From Elusimicrobiota bacterium (GTDB taxonomy: Bacteria; Elusimicrobiota; Elusimicrobia; UBA1565; JACRDR01), in NCBI GenBank assembly GCA_026388115.1, contig JAPLKK010000119.1, forward strand, positions 1-58,241: a DNA stretch of 58,241 nt, read 5' to 3'. The position numbers and the translations under genes were made by a program. How positions within the stretch are numbered: position 1 is the stretch's first letter; every line of letters starts with the position of its first letter. Under the pieces are notes generated by a model, which ran no database searches, was not told the DNA's origin, and worked only from the letters and a program-made list of their open reading frames with translations. Shown here piece by piece: positions 31,193 through 38,759 of the stretch.

Positions 31193-32304
31193 CCCTTCAG
31201 CTTCGCGGCTTCAGCGCGCAGGGCCTTGGCGCTGAGGCGGCTCTGGCGCATCGACTTCACGCACGCGCGGCAGACCGGGTCCTTGTACCACTCGCCCTTC
31301 TGATGCAGCTCGCGCAGGGCCTTCATCTTCGGCGAGTCCCAGCAGGACTGGATCGTGTCGCCGTTGAGGAGGTTGCCCAGGACGAAGTCCTTGCTCCTGT
31401 CCCGGATGGGTACCCCGCAAGGCGCGACGTTGCCGTCCACGTCGATGACTGGCATCTCCCAGGGGAGGCTGCAGTGGAACGGCTCGCCGCCCCCGTACTT
31501 CGCCTCGAGCTGTTCCCCTGAGAGCCCATCGTCCTCGTCGGGCTCGTTGAACATCGGGAAATCGATGCATTCCTGGAAGGTGATCACGTTGACCCCCTTC
31601 CGGCGGCTCCAGAAGTCGTAGAAGGCCTTCTTCTGGCCGATGTTCGCCTTCTGCTCGACGAAGCTCATACGCGTCCGGATATGCCCGGCGCCCTTGCGCA
31701 GCTTCGTCTCCAGAAAGGCCAGCACGCACTGGACGACCTTCTTGAAATCGCCGCCGACCCGGAGCACCTTGTAGGCCTCTTCGTCCGCCGCGTCGATCGA
31801 GAAGTTCATCTTGGTGATGCCCGCGTCGATGAGGCGTTCCGACTTCTCGGGCGTCAGAAGGTTCGCGTTGGTGTGCGTCCAGATGTCGATGATGCCCGCC
31901 TGGCTCGCCTGCCGAACCATGTCGAAGTAGCGGGGATTCATCAAGGACTCGGCCTCGTGGTCCATGAGGATGGAGGGCAGCTTCTTGTCCGCGCTTTCCT
32001 TGAGGATCTTCTCCCAGAGCTCCGGGCTCATATGCTTGTTGTCGCGCTCGCCCGCGGAGACCACGCGAGGACAGAAGGGGCATTTCAGATTGCAGTAGTA
32101 GGTCGCCTCGATCTCGAGGGTGAGCGGGAAAGGTGCGAGGTACTGCCGCTTTTGGGCCGCCTCGAAACGCCGGCGATAGTCGAGGTACTCGGGGGTCAGG
32201 TCGCGGCGCCAAGAGGGGTCGATCTCATACTCCGAGATGTGGTCCCAGTACTCCGAGATCGGGCAAGGCGCCAGATCGCCGACGTCCGTCGGGCTTTCGC
32301 TCAT
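31189..32304 (-). CDS. Radical SAM protein with SPASM-like domain
   Basis: A 371-aa iron-sulfur enzyme. CNLKCPFC (C71, C75, C78) holds the radical SAM cluster. MDHEAESLMNPRYFDM takes the place of the GGEP motif, and the C-terminal auxiliary-cluster cysteines are in FHCSLPWEM, APCGVPI, QSCWD and PVCRACVKS. It is related in plan to the 21811 gene but clearly a different subgroup. It is first in a two-gene unit with the aldo/keto reductase. TATAAT lies 11 bp before its ATG. The reaction is unknown: radical SAM dehydrogenation or epimerisation followed by AKR reduction would be a reasonable pair, by inference only. Confidence 0.85.
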   Translation of the reverse strand: MSESPTDVGDLAPCPISEYWDHISEYEIDPSWRRDLTPEYLDYRRRFEAAQKRQYLAPFPLTLEIEATYYCNLKCPFCPRVVSAGERDNKHMSPELWEKILKESADKKLPSILMDHEAESLMNPRYFDMVRQASQAGIIDIWTHTNANLLTPEKSERLIDAGITKMNFSIDAADEEAYKVLRVGGDFKKVVQCVLAFLETKLRKGAGHIRTRMSFVEQKANIGQKKAFYDFWSRRKGVNVITFQECIDFPMFNEPDEDDGLSGEQLEAKYGGGEPFHCSLPWEMPVIDVDGNVAPCGVPIRDRSKDFVLGNLLNGDTIQSCWDSPKMKALRELHQKGEWYKDPVCRACVKSMRQSRLSAKALRAEAAKLKG

Positions 32305-32315
32305 CAGACAGAAAA

Positions 32316-32321
32316 ATTATA
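32316..32321 (-). promoter_or_regulatory. consensus -10 box of the radical SAM/AKR unit
   Basis: TATAAT on the minus strand, 11 bp before ATG 32304, in an AT-rich 25-bp island. A leader of only a few bases is expected. Confidence 0.5.
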
Positions 32322-32371
32322 GCTTATTGTCGACGGACCCCTCCCCGCGACGGGCTTCCGGCGGGAAATGG

Positions 32372-32377
32372 TAGAAT
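32372..32377 (+). promoter_or_regulatory. candidate -10 box of the 32391 methyltransferase
   Basis: TAGAAT, 13 bp before ATG 32391, facing right in the 86-bp divergent gap. No Shine-Dalgarno sequence is seen. Confidence 0.45.
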
Positions 32378-32390
32378 CCGCCTGCCTCGC

Positions 32391-33206
32391 ATGAAGCCCC
32401 TGCTGCGCAGGACCAAGGAGCGGCTGCTGACGCTCTCTTTGCGCGCGGCGGCCGCCGAGCAGGGACTTGCGGATCTGGCCGGCCGGCTCCAAGGCTTGGC
32501 GGTAGACCTGGACCGCCAATACACCGACCACCGCATCAACACGGACTACCTGCGCACCAAGGTCCTCTGCCAGCAGGCGTTCCAGATGGCGTTCACCCTG
32601 CCGGAGCTCGAGTCCGCCCCCCGCACCATCGTGGACATCGGGGACTCGGCGGGGACGCACATCGGCTACCTCAAGGCGCTCAAGCCGGGCCTCGACGCAC
32701 GGTTCGTCTCGCTGAACCTGGACGCGGAGGCGGTCAAGCGCATCCAGGCCAAGGGGATCGAGGCCCTGCTCGCCCGGGCCGAGGACATTGGGACCCTCGG
32801 CATCAAGCCGGACATCGCACTGCTCTTTGAGACGCTCGAGCACCTGCCCGACCCGTTCGATTTCCTGCATCGCCTCGCGTCCCGCACCTCCTGCAAGAAG
32901 CTGATCCTGACCGTGCCCTACGTCCGCGCCAGCCGCCTCGGGCTCCATCACCTGCGGGAGGGGATCAGGAAGCCGGTCTCGGCCGAGACCGTGCACCTGC
33001 TCGAGCTCTGCCCCAAGGACCTGCGGTTGCTGTTCGCGCACACCGGCTGGCGCGTCGCGCGCGAGCGGGTCTATCTGCAGTACCCGCGATTCTCGCCCTT
33101 GGCCCTGATGCGACCCTTGTGGGCCCGGTGGGACTTCGAGGGGTTTTACGCCGCCGCGCTCGAGCCTGACCCGACGTGGTCCTCTCTCTACGGTTCCTGG
33201 AGCTGA
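32391..33206 (+). CDS. SAM-dependent methyltransferase-like protein
   Basis: A 271-aa protein with a Rossmann SAM fold. The binding loop reads VDIGDSAGTHIGYL, a variant of DxGxGxG with Asp and Ala replacing two glycines. ALLFETLEHLPDPFDFLHRLA is the usual motif II region (E-x-LEH) and KLILTVPYVRAS the motif III strand. An N-terminal helical region of ~75 residues precedes it. The variant loop could lower SAM affinity or reflect a non-methyltransferase use. ATG 32391 is chosen for the TAGAAT box 13 bp upstream; the longer ORF lies on the radical SAM gene's opposite strand. It may be monocistronic, since a separate -10 precedes the next gene. Confidence 0.75.
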   Translation: MKPLLRRTKERLLTLSLRAAAAEQGLADLAGRLQGLAVDLDRQYTDHRINTDYLRTKVLCQQAFQMAFTLPELESAPRTIVDIGDSAGTHIGYLKALKPGLDARFVSLNLDAEAVKRIQAKGIEALLARAEDIGTLGIKPDIALLFETLEHLPDPFDFLHRLASRTSCKKLILTVPYVRASRLGLHHLREGIRKPVSAETVHLLELCPKDLRLLFAHTGWRVARERVYLQYPRFSPLALMRPLWARWDFEGFYAAALEPDPTWSSLYGSWS

Positions 33207-33240
33207 GCCCCGCCGAGGGACGGATCGTCCCGATTTAAAC

Positions 33241-33246
33241 TAGAAT
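33241..33246 (+). promoter_or_regulatory. candidate -10 box of the epimerase pair
   Basis: TAGAAT directly before the ATG at 33247 and 12 bp before ATG 33259. The transcription start predicted from it falls between the two, so ATG 33259 is the likelier start codon. GGGACG at 33217-33222 is a weak -35. Confidence 0.45.
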
Positions 33247-33258
33247 ATGTCAACCCCT

Positions 33259-34179
33259 ATGGCGAAAATCCTTGTAACAGGCGGCTCCGGCTTCATCGGC
33301 TCGCACGTGGTAGACGCCCTGCTAGCAAACGGCCACGATGTGGCGATATACGACGTAGACTCCCCCCGTTACGGGCAGAAATGCCGCTTCGTGCGCGGCG
33401 ACGTGCTGGACCTCCAGCGGCTGACCCTCTCCTGCAAGGGGATGGACTTCATCTACAATCTCGCCGCCGAGTCCAACGTGAACCGCTTCTTCGAGAGCCC
33501 GATGCATTCCAACCTCGTCACCTCCCAGGGCGTGCTCAACGTCCTCGAGGCGGCCCGAACGAACGGGGCGCGACGGGTCATTCACGCCTCGACGGAATGG
33601 GTCTACGGCTCGGCGCAGACCGCCGGCGGGACGGCGATAACCGAGGAAACGCCGTACACGTCCGAGCCCGACCACCTATACACCACCTCGAAGATCGCTG
33701 CCGAGATGTTCCTGAAGAACTACGCGCGGCTCTACAGCGTCCCCTATACGATCATGCGCTACGGGATACCGTTCGGCGAGCGGGCTCGACTGGAGACCGT
33801 GACGCCGATCTTCATCCGGAAGATCGTCCTCGGGGATGAGATCACCGTCAACGGCGACGGTTCGCAGACCCGGCAGTTCATATACGTGAAGGACCTCGCT
33901 GCGGGGAACGCCGCCTGCCTGAATGACAAGGCGGCGAATCAGGCGTTCAACCTCAACGGCCTGCGCCAGGTCTCTGTGCGGGAGATCATCACCACGCTGG
34001 AAAGCGTGCTCGGCAAGAAGGCTCGGGTGCGCTTCGGCGAGCCGCGGCCGGGCGAGTTCAAGGGCCGGTTCATCTCCTCGGAGAAAGCGAAGTCCCTCCT
34101 CGGCTGGAGCGCGAAGCTCCCGTATGAGGAGGCGATGCGCCTCTATGTCCCCTTGTTCCTCAAGGACCAGGGACTTTGA
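33259..34179 (+). CDS. NAD-dependent nucleotide-sugar epimerase/dehydratase
   Basis: A 306-aa extended SDR. MAKILVTGGSGFIGSHVV is the NAD-binding start, NLAAESNVNRFFESP is the RmlB/GalE-like active-site strand, ASTEWVYG carries Ser/Thr, YTTSKIAAEMF gives Tyr-x3-Lys, and RYGIPFGERAR follows. The third residue of the catalytic triad is TEW, unlike RmlB's TDE, which argues for an epimerase or a LegB/PseB-like variant rather than a true 4,6-dehydratase; this is inference. ATG 33259 is preferred to 33247 on promoter geometry. It overlaps the CBS-epimerase gene by 4 bp (TTGA), so the two probably act in succession. Confidence 0.83.
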   Translation: MAKILVTGGSGFIGSHVVDALLANGHDVAIYDVDSPRYGQKCRFVRGDVLDLQRLTLSCKGMDFIYNLAAESNVNRFFESPMHSNLVTSQGVLNVLEAARTNGARRVIHASTEWVYGSAQTAGGTAITEETPYTSEPDHLYTTSKIAAEMFLKNYARLYSVPYTIMRYGIPFGERARLETVTPIFIRKIVLGDEITVNGDGSQTRQFIYVKDLAAGNAACLNDKAANQAFNLNGLRQVSVREIITTLESVLGKKARVRFGEPRPGEFKGRFISSEKAKSLLGWSAKLPYEEAMRLYVPLFLKDQGL

Positions 34180-35555
34180 GCCTCGGCATGCTTCTCAAAC
34201 CGCGCCTCCGTCCCCTGCTCGTCCCTGAAACCCTCCCATTCCGCAAGGCCATCTCCGCTCTCGACCAACGACCCGATTACGGGCTGCTCCTGATCGTCCG
34301 CCGCGACGGCCGGCTGCTCGGCGTGCTCTCCAACGGCGATGTCTACCGCGCTGCGTTCTCGGGCTCTTCTCTCGACGTCCCGGTGGGCGAGGTCTGCAAC
34401 AAAACCCCCCTGACCCTCTTGGCAGGGGAACTGCGCCGCCCTGCGGCCGTGCGGGAACGCTTCAAGCGTCTGCTGGAACTGCGGGGGGTGCTCTGCCTTC
34501 CCGTGCTCGACGCGCAGGGCCGCCCCGTGGACATCCTGCGCTGGACAGACATCGAGCGCAAGGGCGCCGGCGCAGTGGCGCGCCCGCGCGTGGTGGTCGT
34601 CGGCGGAGCAGGCTACCTGGGGACGGTCCTGACGCAGCAACTGCTCGCACGTAACTATCGCGTGCGCGTGCTCGACAACTTCACGCACGAAAACTACGCC
34701 CTCTACGATCTACCGCATCAGAACGACATCGAGATCATCAAACAGGACATGCGCGACATCCGGACGGTGGTCGCCGCGCTCGACGACGTGCGGGCTGTGG
34801 TGCTGCTCGCGGCGGTCGTCGGCGATCCGGCCGGACGCAACAACCCCAAGGCGACAATCGAGATCAACTACCTGGCCGCCAAGATGACTGCCGAAGCCGC
34901 CAAGTACGCCTGCGTGCCTCGCTTCGTCTATGCCTCGACCTGCAGCGTCTACGGGGTGGGGAAGAAGCTGCTGGACGAGCGCGCGCCGCTGGCGCCCGTA
35001 TCCCACTATGCGAAGACCAAGATCGCCGCCGAACGCGCGATTCTCTCGATAGCGGACCGGAGCTTCGCCCCGACCATCCTGCGCATGAGCACCCTCTTCG
35101 GCCTCTCTCCGCGCATGCGGTTCGACTTGGTCGCGAACGTCTTCGCGCTCAACGCGGTGCGCAAGAAGCGCATCGACGTACATGGCGGCAGTCAGTGGCG
35201 GCCGCTCTTGAGCGTGCAGGACGCGGCAGGCGCCTTCGTCCGCGTCATCGAGGCCCCCATCGCCCGCACAGCCGGACAGGTCTTCAACGTGGGCAGCGAG
35301 GAGCAGAACCTGCGCATCCAGCAACTCGCGGAGATAACGAAGGGCGTTTACCCGCGCACGCGGATCGTCGTCAACCGCTCCGCCGAGGACGTCCGCGACT
35401 ACCGCATCTCCTTCTCAAAGATCCGCCGCAGCCTCGGCTTCCTGCCGTGCCACGGCGTCGCGGATGCGATCCGGGAGATGGGAGAGTTCGTCGCGAAGCA
35501 TCCTGCAGAGAAGCTCGACAGCGGCAAGTACGTCAACCAGTCCCTGGACTATTGA
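34176..35555 (+). CDS. CBS-domain pair fused to nucleotide-sugar epimerase
   Basis: A 459-aa fusion. Residues ~5-130 are a tandem CBS module of the kind found in front of PtmE-like nucleotidyltransferases (FRKAISALDQ, GRLLGVLSNGDVYRA, VLCLPVLDAQGRPVDIL). Residues ~137-455 are an extended SDR (VVVVGGAGYLGTVLTQQL, VVLLAAVVGDPAG, ASTCSVYG, HYAKTKIAAERAI with Tyr-x3-Lys, VFNVGSEEQNLRI). CBS pairs bind adenine or cytidine nucleotides, so the module may let a nucleotide control the epimerase. The start is TTG 34176 (TTGA overlap) or ATG 34188. The SDR half resembles NAD-dependent epimerases that set heptose or hexose stereochemistry in O-antigen loci. The final GKYVNQSLDY is intact, so it is not truncated. 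Confidence 0.82.
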   Translation: MSLGMLLKPRLRPLLVPETLPFRKAISALDQRPDYGLLLIVRRDGRLLGVLSNGDVYRAAFSGSSLDVPVGEVCNKTPLTLLAGELRRPAAVRERFKRLLELRGVLCLPVLDAQGRPVDILRWTDIERKGAGAVARPRVVVVGGAGYLGTVLTQQLLARNYRVRVLDNFTHENYALYDLPHQNDIEIIKQDMRDIRTVVAALDDVRAVVLLAAVVGDPAGRNNPKATIEINYLAAKMTAEAAKYACVPRFVYASTCSVYGVGKKLLDERAPLAPVSHYAKTKIAAERAILSIADRSFAPTILRMSTLFGLSPRMRFDLVANVFALNAVRKKRIDVHGGSQWRPLLSVQDAAGAFVRVIEAPIARTAGQVFNVGSEEQNLRIQQLAEITKGVYPRTRIVVNRSAEDVRDYRISFSKIRRSLGFLPCHGVADAIREMGEFVAKHPAEKLDSGKYVNQSLDY

Positions 35556-35580
35556 CTCGACGAGGCGGCCCGACCGCCCG

Positions 35581-35595
35581 GCCTCAGCCTGAGGC
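35581..35595. terminator. Palindrome at a convergent junction
   Basis: GCCTCAG-C-CTGAGGC, a perfect 7-bp inverted repeat across the GT9 stop codon and 25 bp after the CBS-epimerase stop. The loop is too short for a classical terminator unless the stem opens, so this is only a candidate. Confidence 0.3.
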
Positions 35596-36810
35596 TCGAG
35601 AGGCGAGCCCGTGCCGCACCGATTCGAGGACCTGGGAAGGCGGGATGTCCATGCAGACGTTGCGGCGGCACGAGCTCTGGCGCCCGTTGAAGGCCGAGAA
35701 GCACGGGCTGCACGCCAGGCCGCGGTAAACCACGTGGACCTTGTCGCCCAAGGGTCTCCACAACAGCGGCGTCTCCGGACCGAACAGCACCACGATGTCG
35801 ATCTCCGTCAGCGTGGCGAAATGAGCCGGGCCGCTGTCGTTGGTGACCAACACGGCTGAGCGCCCGTAGAGCGTCAGCAGCTCGCGCAGGGTCGTCTTCC
35901 CGGCGGCCGAACGGCAGCGAGGAGACCCCACGGCCGCTTCCAGCTTCTCGACGGCGGCCGCCTCCAGCTCGCTCCCCGTCAGCAGGATGAACGCCTTCGG
36001 GATCTCCGCAAGGATCAGCTTCGCCAGCTCCACATAGCGCTCATCCGCCCATTTGCGCAGCGGGACGCCGCCGAGGTCGCCGTTGTTAGAATTGAGCAGG
36101 ACGACGAGGTCGCCGGCTCGGACCCCGGCCTGGGCCAGCAGGCGCTCCACGTTCGCCGAATCCTGCGCGGCGGGCTGGAAACGCCGTCGAGGCGGCAGCG
36201 GGGCCGCGCAAGCGTACTCGAGGCGCGGAAGATCTCCCGGCGGGCTTTCCACGGCTTTCGCGAGCACCTCGAACATCCGGCTGATGTGGATGTGCGGATT
36301 GAACCTGACGCGGTGGGTGAGAAGCTGCCCGCGATACGGCCCCTCGCCGAAATAGGCGTGGCAGCCTACGCGCTGGCGGCAGCCGGCTGACCACGCGAAC
36401 AGGGCCGTGGCCCGCGCGAAGAAGTCCAGGTCCAGGGAGCACTCCACGCCCAAGCGCCTGAGGCGCAAGACGGCGGCGATCGCGTCGGCCGCGAAATGCG
36501 GGAAGGAATCGGTGCGCAGGGTCAGGATGTTCTCGCGCGGCAGGTAATCCAAGATCTCCAGCAAGCCCTTGGCCTCCGCGAACGTCAGGAAATAGAGGTT
36601 TTCGCGGCCCACCACGGCCCTCAACGAGCTGACGGCGGACTCGAGGCTGATGAGGGCCCCGAGTTCCGAAAGCTTGATGACGACCACGCTCCGCGGCCGG
36701 CCGTCCGGGCTCTTCCGCCGCCAGCGGAACGGGGCCGAGAGAAGGGTGGCGGCGAGGCAGAGGGGAACGCCGAGCCAGGAGTCCACTCTCCTCATCGAGC
36801 TTACTTTCAT
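35584..36810 (-). CDS. Glycosyltransferase family 9 (heptosyltransferase-like)
   Basis: A 408-aa GT-B enzyme of the ADP-heptose:LPS transferase family. SVVVIKLSELGALISLESAV is the N-terminal loop (usual KxxxLGD), with an atypical hydrophobic start at residues 13-25 that may anchor it. The donor-binding C-domain has LVTNDSGPAHFATLTEIDIVVLFGPETP, the D-x-G-x-x-H motif of GT9, and a cysteine cluster (ACSPC ... CRRNVC) near the end, common in this family. It probably adds a heptose or similar sugar to a lipid-linked core on the cytoplasmic side. A TAAACT box lies 10 bp before the ATG. It is monocistronic as far as can be seen. Confidence 0.86.
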   Translation of the reverse strand: MKVSSMRRVDSWLGVPLCLAATLLSAPFRWRRKSPDGRPRSVVVIKLSELGALISLESAVSSLRAVVGRENLYFLTFAEAKGLLEILDYLPRENILTLRTDSFPHFAADAIAAVLRLRRLGVECSLDLDFFARATALFAWSAGCRQRVGCHAYFGEGPYRGQLLTHRVRFNPHIHISRMFEVLAKAVESPPGDLPRLEYACAAPLPPRRRFQPAAQDSANVERLLAQAGVRAGDLVVLLNSNNGDLGGVPLRKWADERYVELAKLILAEIPKAFILLTGSELEAAAVEKLEAAVGSPRCRSAAGKTTLRELLTLYGRSAVLVTNDSGPAHFATLTEIDIVVLFGPETPLLWRPLGDKVHVVYRGLACSPCFSAFNGRQSSCRRNVCMDIPPSQVLESVRHGLASRASG

Positions 36811-36820
36811 GCTGGAGGAC

Positions 36821-36826
36821 AGTTTA
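36821..36826 (-). promoter_or_regulatory. candidate -10 box of the GT9 gene
   Basis: TAAACT on the minus strand, 10 bp before ATG 36810, in the 28-bp gap behind the ATPase gene. It implies separate transcription of the GT9 gene. Confidence 0.4.
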
Positions 36827-36838
36827 GCATCTCGACGC

Positions 36839-37981
36839 TTACACGATGAGGCCCTTCCAGAGCAGCCTTAGGAAGTCTTGCCAGAACAGGGCCCTGATCC
36901 CCGGGCCCATGTCGCGTGTGACCGGGTCGAGGCTGACGACGGCGTAGTCCTTGACCAAGCCCTCTTCCTTCAATGCCATCAGCCCTTTGAGGTGATTGGA
37001 CTGGACTTGCCTCGTCGCCTTGATCTCGACGGCGAGTTTGCTGCCGATCAGAAGATCCACCTCGAAGCCGTTCTTGGTGCGCCAGAAATGCAGCGGCACG
37101 TCCTTGCCCGTTAGGCCCAGGTAGGCCCGTGTCTCCATGACGATAAAGTGTTCGAAGGCGTCGCCGAAGGCGGGGTTGCCGGCCGAGATGGGGGTCCGCT
37201 TCGTGACGTGGTTCACGACGCCGATGTCGAAGAAGTAGAACTTCGAGCGCGTGATCGCCTTCCGCGTCTTCGTCTCAAGGAAGGGAGAGAGCTCGAATCC
37301 CATGTGGGTATCCTTGAGGACGGAGATGTAGTTCTCGATGGTCCGTGGAGGTACCCCCGCGTCGTTGGCGAGATTCTGATAGTTGATCTCCGATCCATTG
37401 GACACGGCGAGAACGTCCATGAAGCGCACGAAGTTCTCGATTTTCCTCGTCAGCGCCTCGGCCTGAACCTCTTCGTGGATGTAGAGGCGGCTATACGCCT
37501 TCAAGTCCTCTTCAGGGGACTCTGAAAGGTAGACTTTCGGAAGCCCGCCGCGGTTGACGTATCGGAGGAGGTCGAAGCCCGGGATCTCCTCCGAGGTCAG
37601 AGGGTAGAAGGAGGCCTCCCATGCGCGACCGCCCAACATGTTCGCGCCCCCGCGTCGGAGCTTGCGCGCGGAACTGCCGGTCAGCAGGAAGCGGATGCCC
37701 CTCTCCTCGATGAGCCGGTGGACCTCATCGAGGAGCCTGGGGATCTTCTGGATCTCGTCGATGACGACGGCCTTCTCCCCCGCGGCGATCTCCTCGGAAA
37801 GCTGTCTGGGCCTCCTCATCAATCGGTCGTATACGTCGCTATCGAGGAGATCGAAGAGGGGGATGTCCCCGAGCGTCTTCTTGATCCAAAAGCTCTTTCC
37901 CGTGCCCCTGGGGCCGAACAAGAAGAAGCTGTTCTTGGCCAGGCTCTTTCTCAGGTCGAGGAATCGTTTGAACGTCGTCAT
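36839..37981 (-). CDS. AAA_14/DUF4143 ATP-binding protein
   Basis: A 380-aa member of the widespread AAA_14 plus DUF4143 group. Walker A GPRGTGKS at 23-30 and Walker B AVVIDEIQK at about 71-79, then LLTGSSARKL (sensor 1-like). The C-terminal DUF4143 domain has the restriction-endonuclease-like EVDLLIG and AVEIKAT (D-ExK). Function is not established; these genes are scattered singly through many genomes and have been suspected of defence or nucleic-acid roles. It is the only gene in the window without a link to polysaccharides, is visibly less GC-rich than its neighbours, and was probably acquired separately. No flanking repeat or IS is seen. A TAATAG/TGTAAT box lies about 25 bp upstream. Confidence 0.88.
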   Translation of the reverse strand: MTTFKRFLDLRKSLAKNSFFLFGPRGTGKSFWIKKTLGDIPLFDLLDSDVYDRLMRRPRQLSEEIAAGEKAVVIDEIQKIPRLLDEVHRLIEERGIRFLLTGSSARKLRRGGANMLGGRAWEASFYPLTSEEIPGFDLLRYVNRGGLPKVYLSESPEEDLKAYSRLYIHEEVQAEALTRKIENFVRFMDVLAVSNGSEINYQNLANDAGVPPRTIENYISVLKDTHMGFELSPFLETKTRKAITRSKFYFFDIGVVNHVTKRTPISAGNPAFGDAFEHFIVMETRAYLGLTGKDVPLHFWRTKNGFEVDLLIGSKLAVEIKATRQVQSNHLKGLMALKEEGLVKDYAVVSLDPVTRDMGPGIRALFWQDFLRLLWKGLIV

Positions 37982-38058
37982 GCATCGTCCGCTGTCGACC
38001 GCTCTATTACACCAAACAAGTCAAGACCTTTTTAGGGCAATATGGAAATACAATCGCG

Positions 38059-38454
38059 CTACGCGGCCGGGTCGGCGTGGCGGAAACGGTACCAGTCCCA
38101 GTGGCCGCGGAGCTTGAGCTCGAAGAGCTCGACGGTGTCCACGGCCAGGATCTCGTTGCGGCACAGGAGCATCGGATCGCGGCCGGGCTCGTTGAGGCCG
38201 AAGCGGCTGGTGCCCGCCGCGGTGAAGCCCGCGGCGCGGACGAGGCCGGCGACGCGGCGATCCGCCGAGCCGTGCGGGTACGACATGAGCGTGACCGGCC
38301 GTCCGAGGACGTCCTCGATGAACTTGCGGCTGTCCATCAGCTCCCGGCTCACGGCCGCGTCGTCGGCCTTCTTCAACCGGATATGGCTCATCCCGTGCGC
38401 GCCGATCTGCGCGCCGGCGACAGTCGCGAGCTCCTTGAGCTGCTCGCGCGTCAA
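38059..38454 (-). pseudogene. Polysaccharide deacetylase, C-terminal part (broken gene)
   Basis: NodB/CE4-type fragment. IGAHGMSHIRLKK keeps the H-x3-H metal motif 2, and VLGRPVTLMSYPHGSAD is motif 3 (usual fxYPxG). In the same frame the coding sequence runs upstream of the marked start (HDGYRDALTTAAPILAARNIPFTVFV), so the ATG-like codon at 38454 is internal. The last residues, YRFRHADPAA, end at 38059. The metal-binding TFDDG motif 1 is lost at the junction with the N-terminal fragment, so activity is unlikely. Confidence 0.72.
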
Positions 38455-38759
38455 GTGGTGCGGAGAGCCGTCGCGGATGAAGCCGGGCGTGACGAAGACG
38501 GTGAAGGGGATGTTCCGCGCCGCGAGGATCGGCGCCGCGGTGGTGAGCGCGTCGCGATAGCCGTCGTGAGGCGGTCCATGTGCTCCTCGAAGCGCTTGGG
38601 CTCGATCGACAGCCCGTAGGGGTCTTCAGGGAGCTTCGTCCCGACCGAATGATAGAGCAGCACGCGCTGGCCGGCTTTGGGCAGCGGCGGCACGCCCGCC
38701 AGCCGCATCGCGCGAGAAAGCGCCGTGAACGCCGCGTACTTGAAAGAAGCGCCTGTCAT
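38451..38759 (-). pseudogene. Polysaccharide deacetylase, N-terminal part (broken gene)
   Basis: The start MTGASFKYAAFTALSRAMRL with RVLLYHSVG is the usual N-terminus of a CE4 deacetylase, reaching FEEHMDRL; this should be followed by some 30-40 residues ending in TFDDGY. Instead the sequence jumps straight to (H)DGYRDAL in another frame. About 100 bp, including the catalytic Asp pair, therefore appear to be missing near 38565-38575. ATG 38759 overlaps the FemAB-like stop by 4 bp. This is a real deletion or an assembly collapse. Confidence 0.7.
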
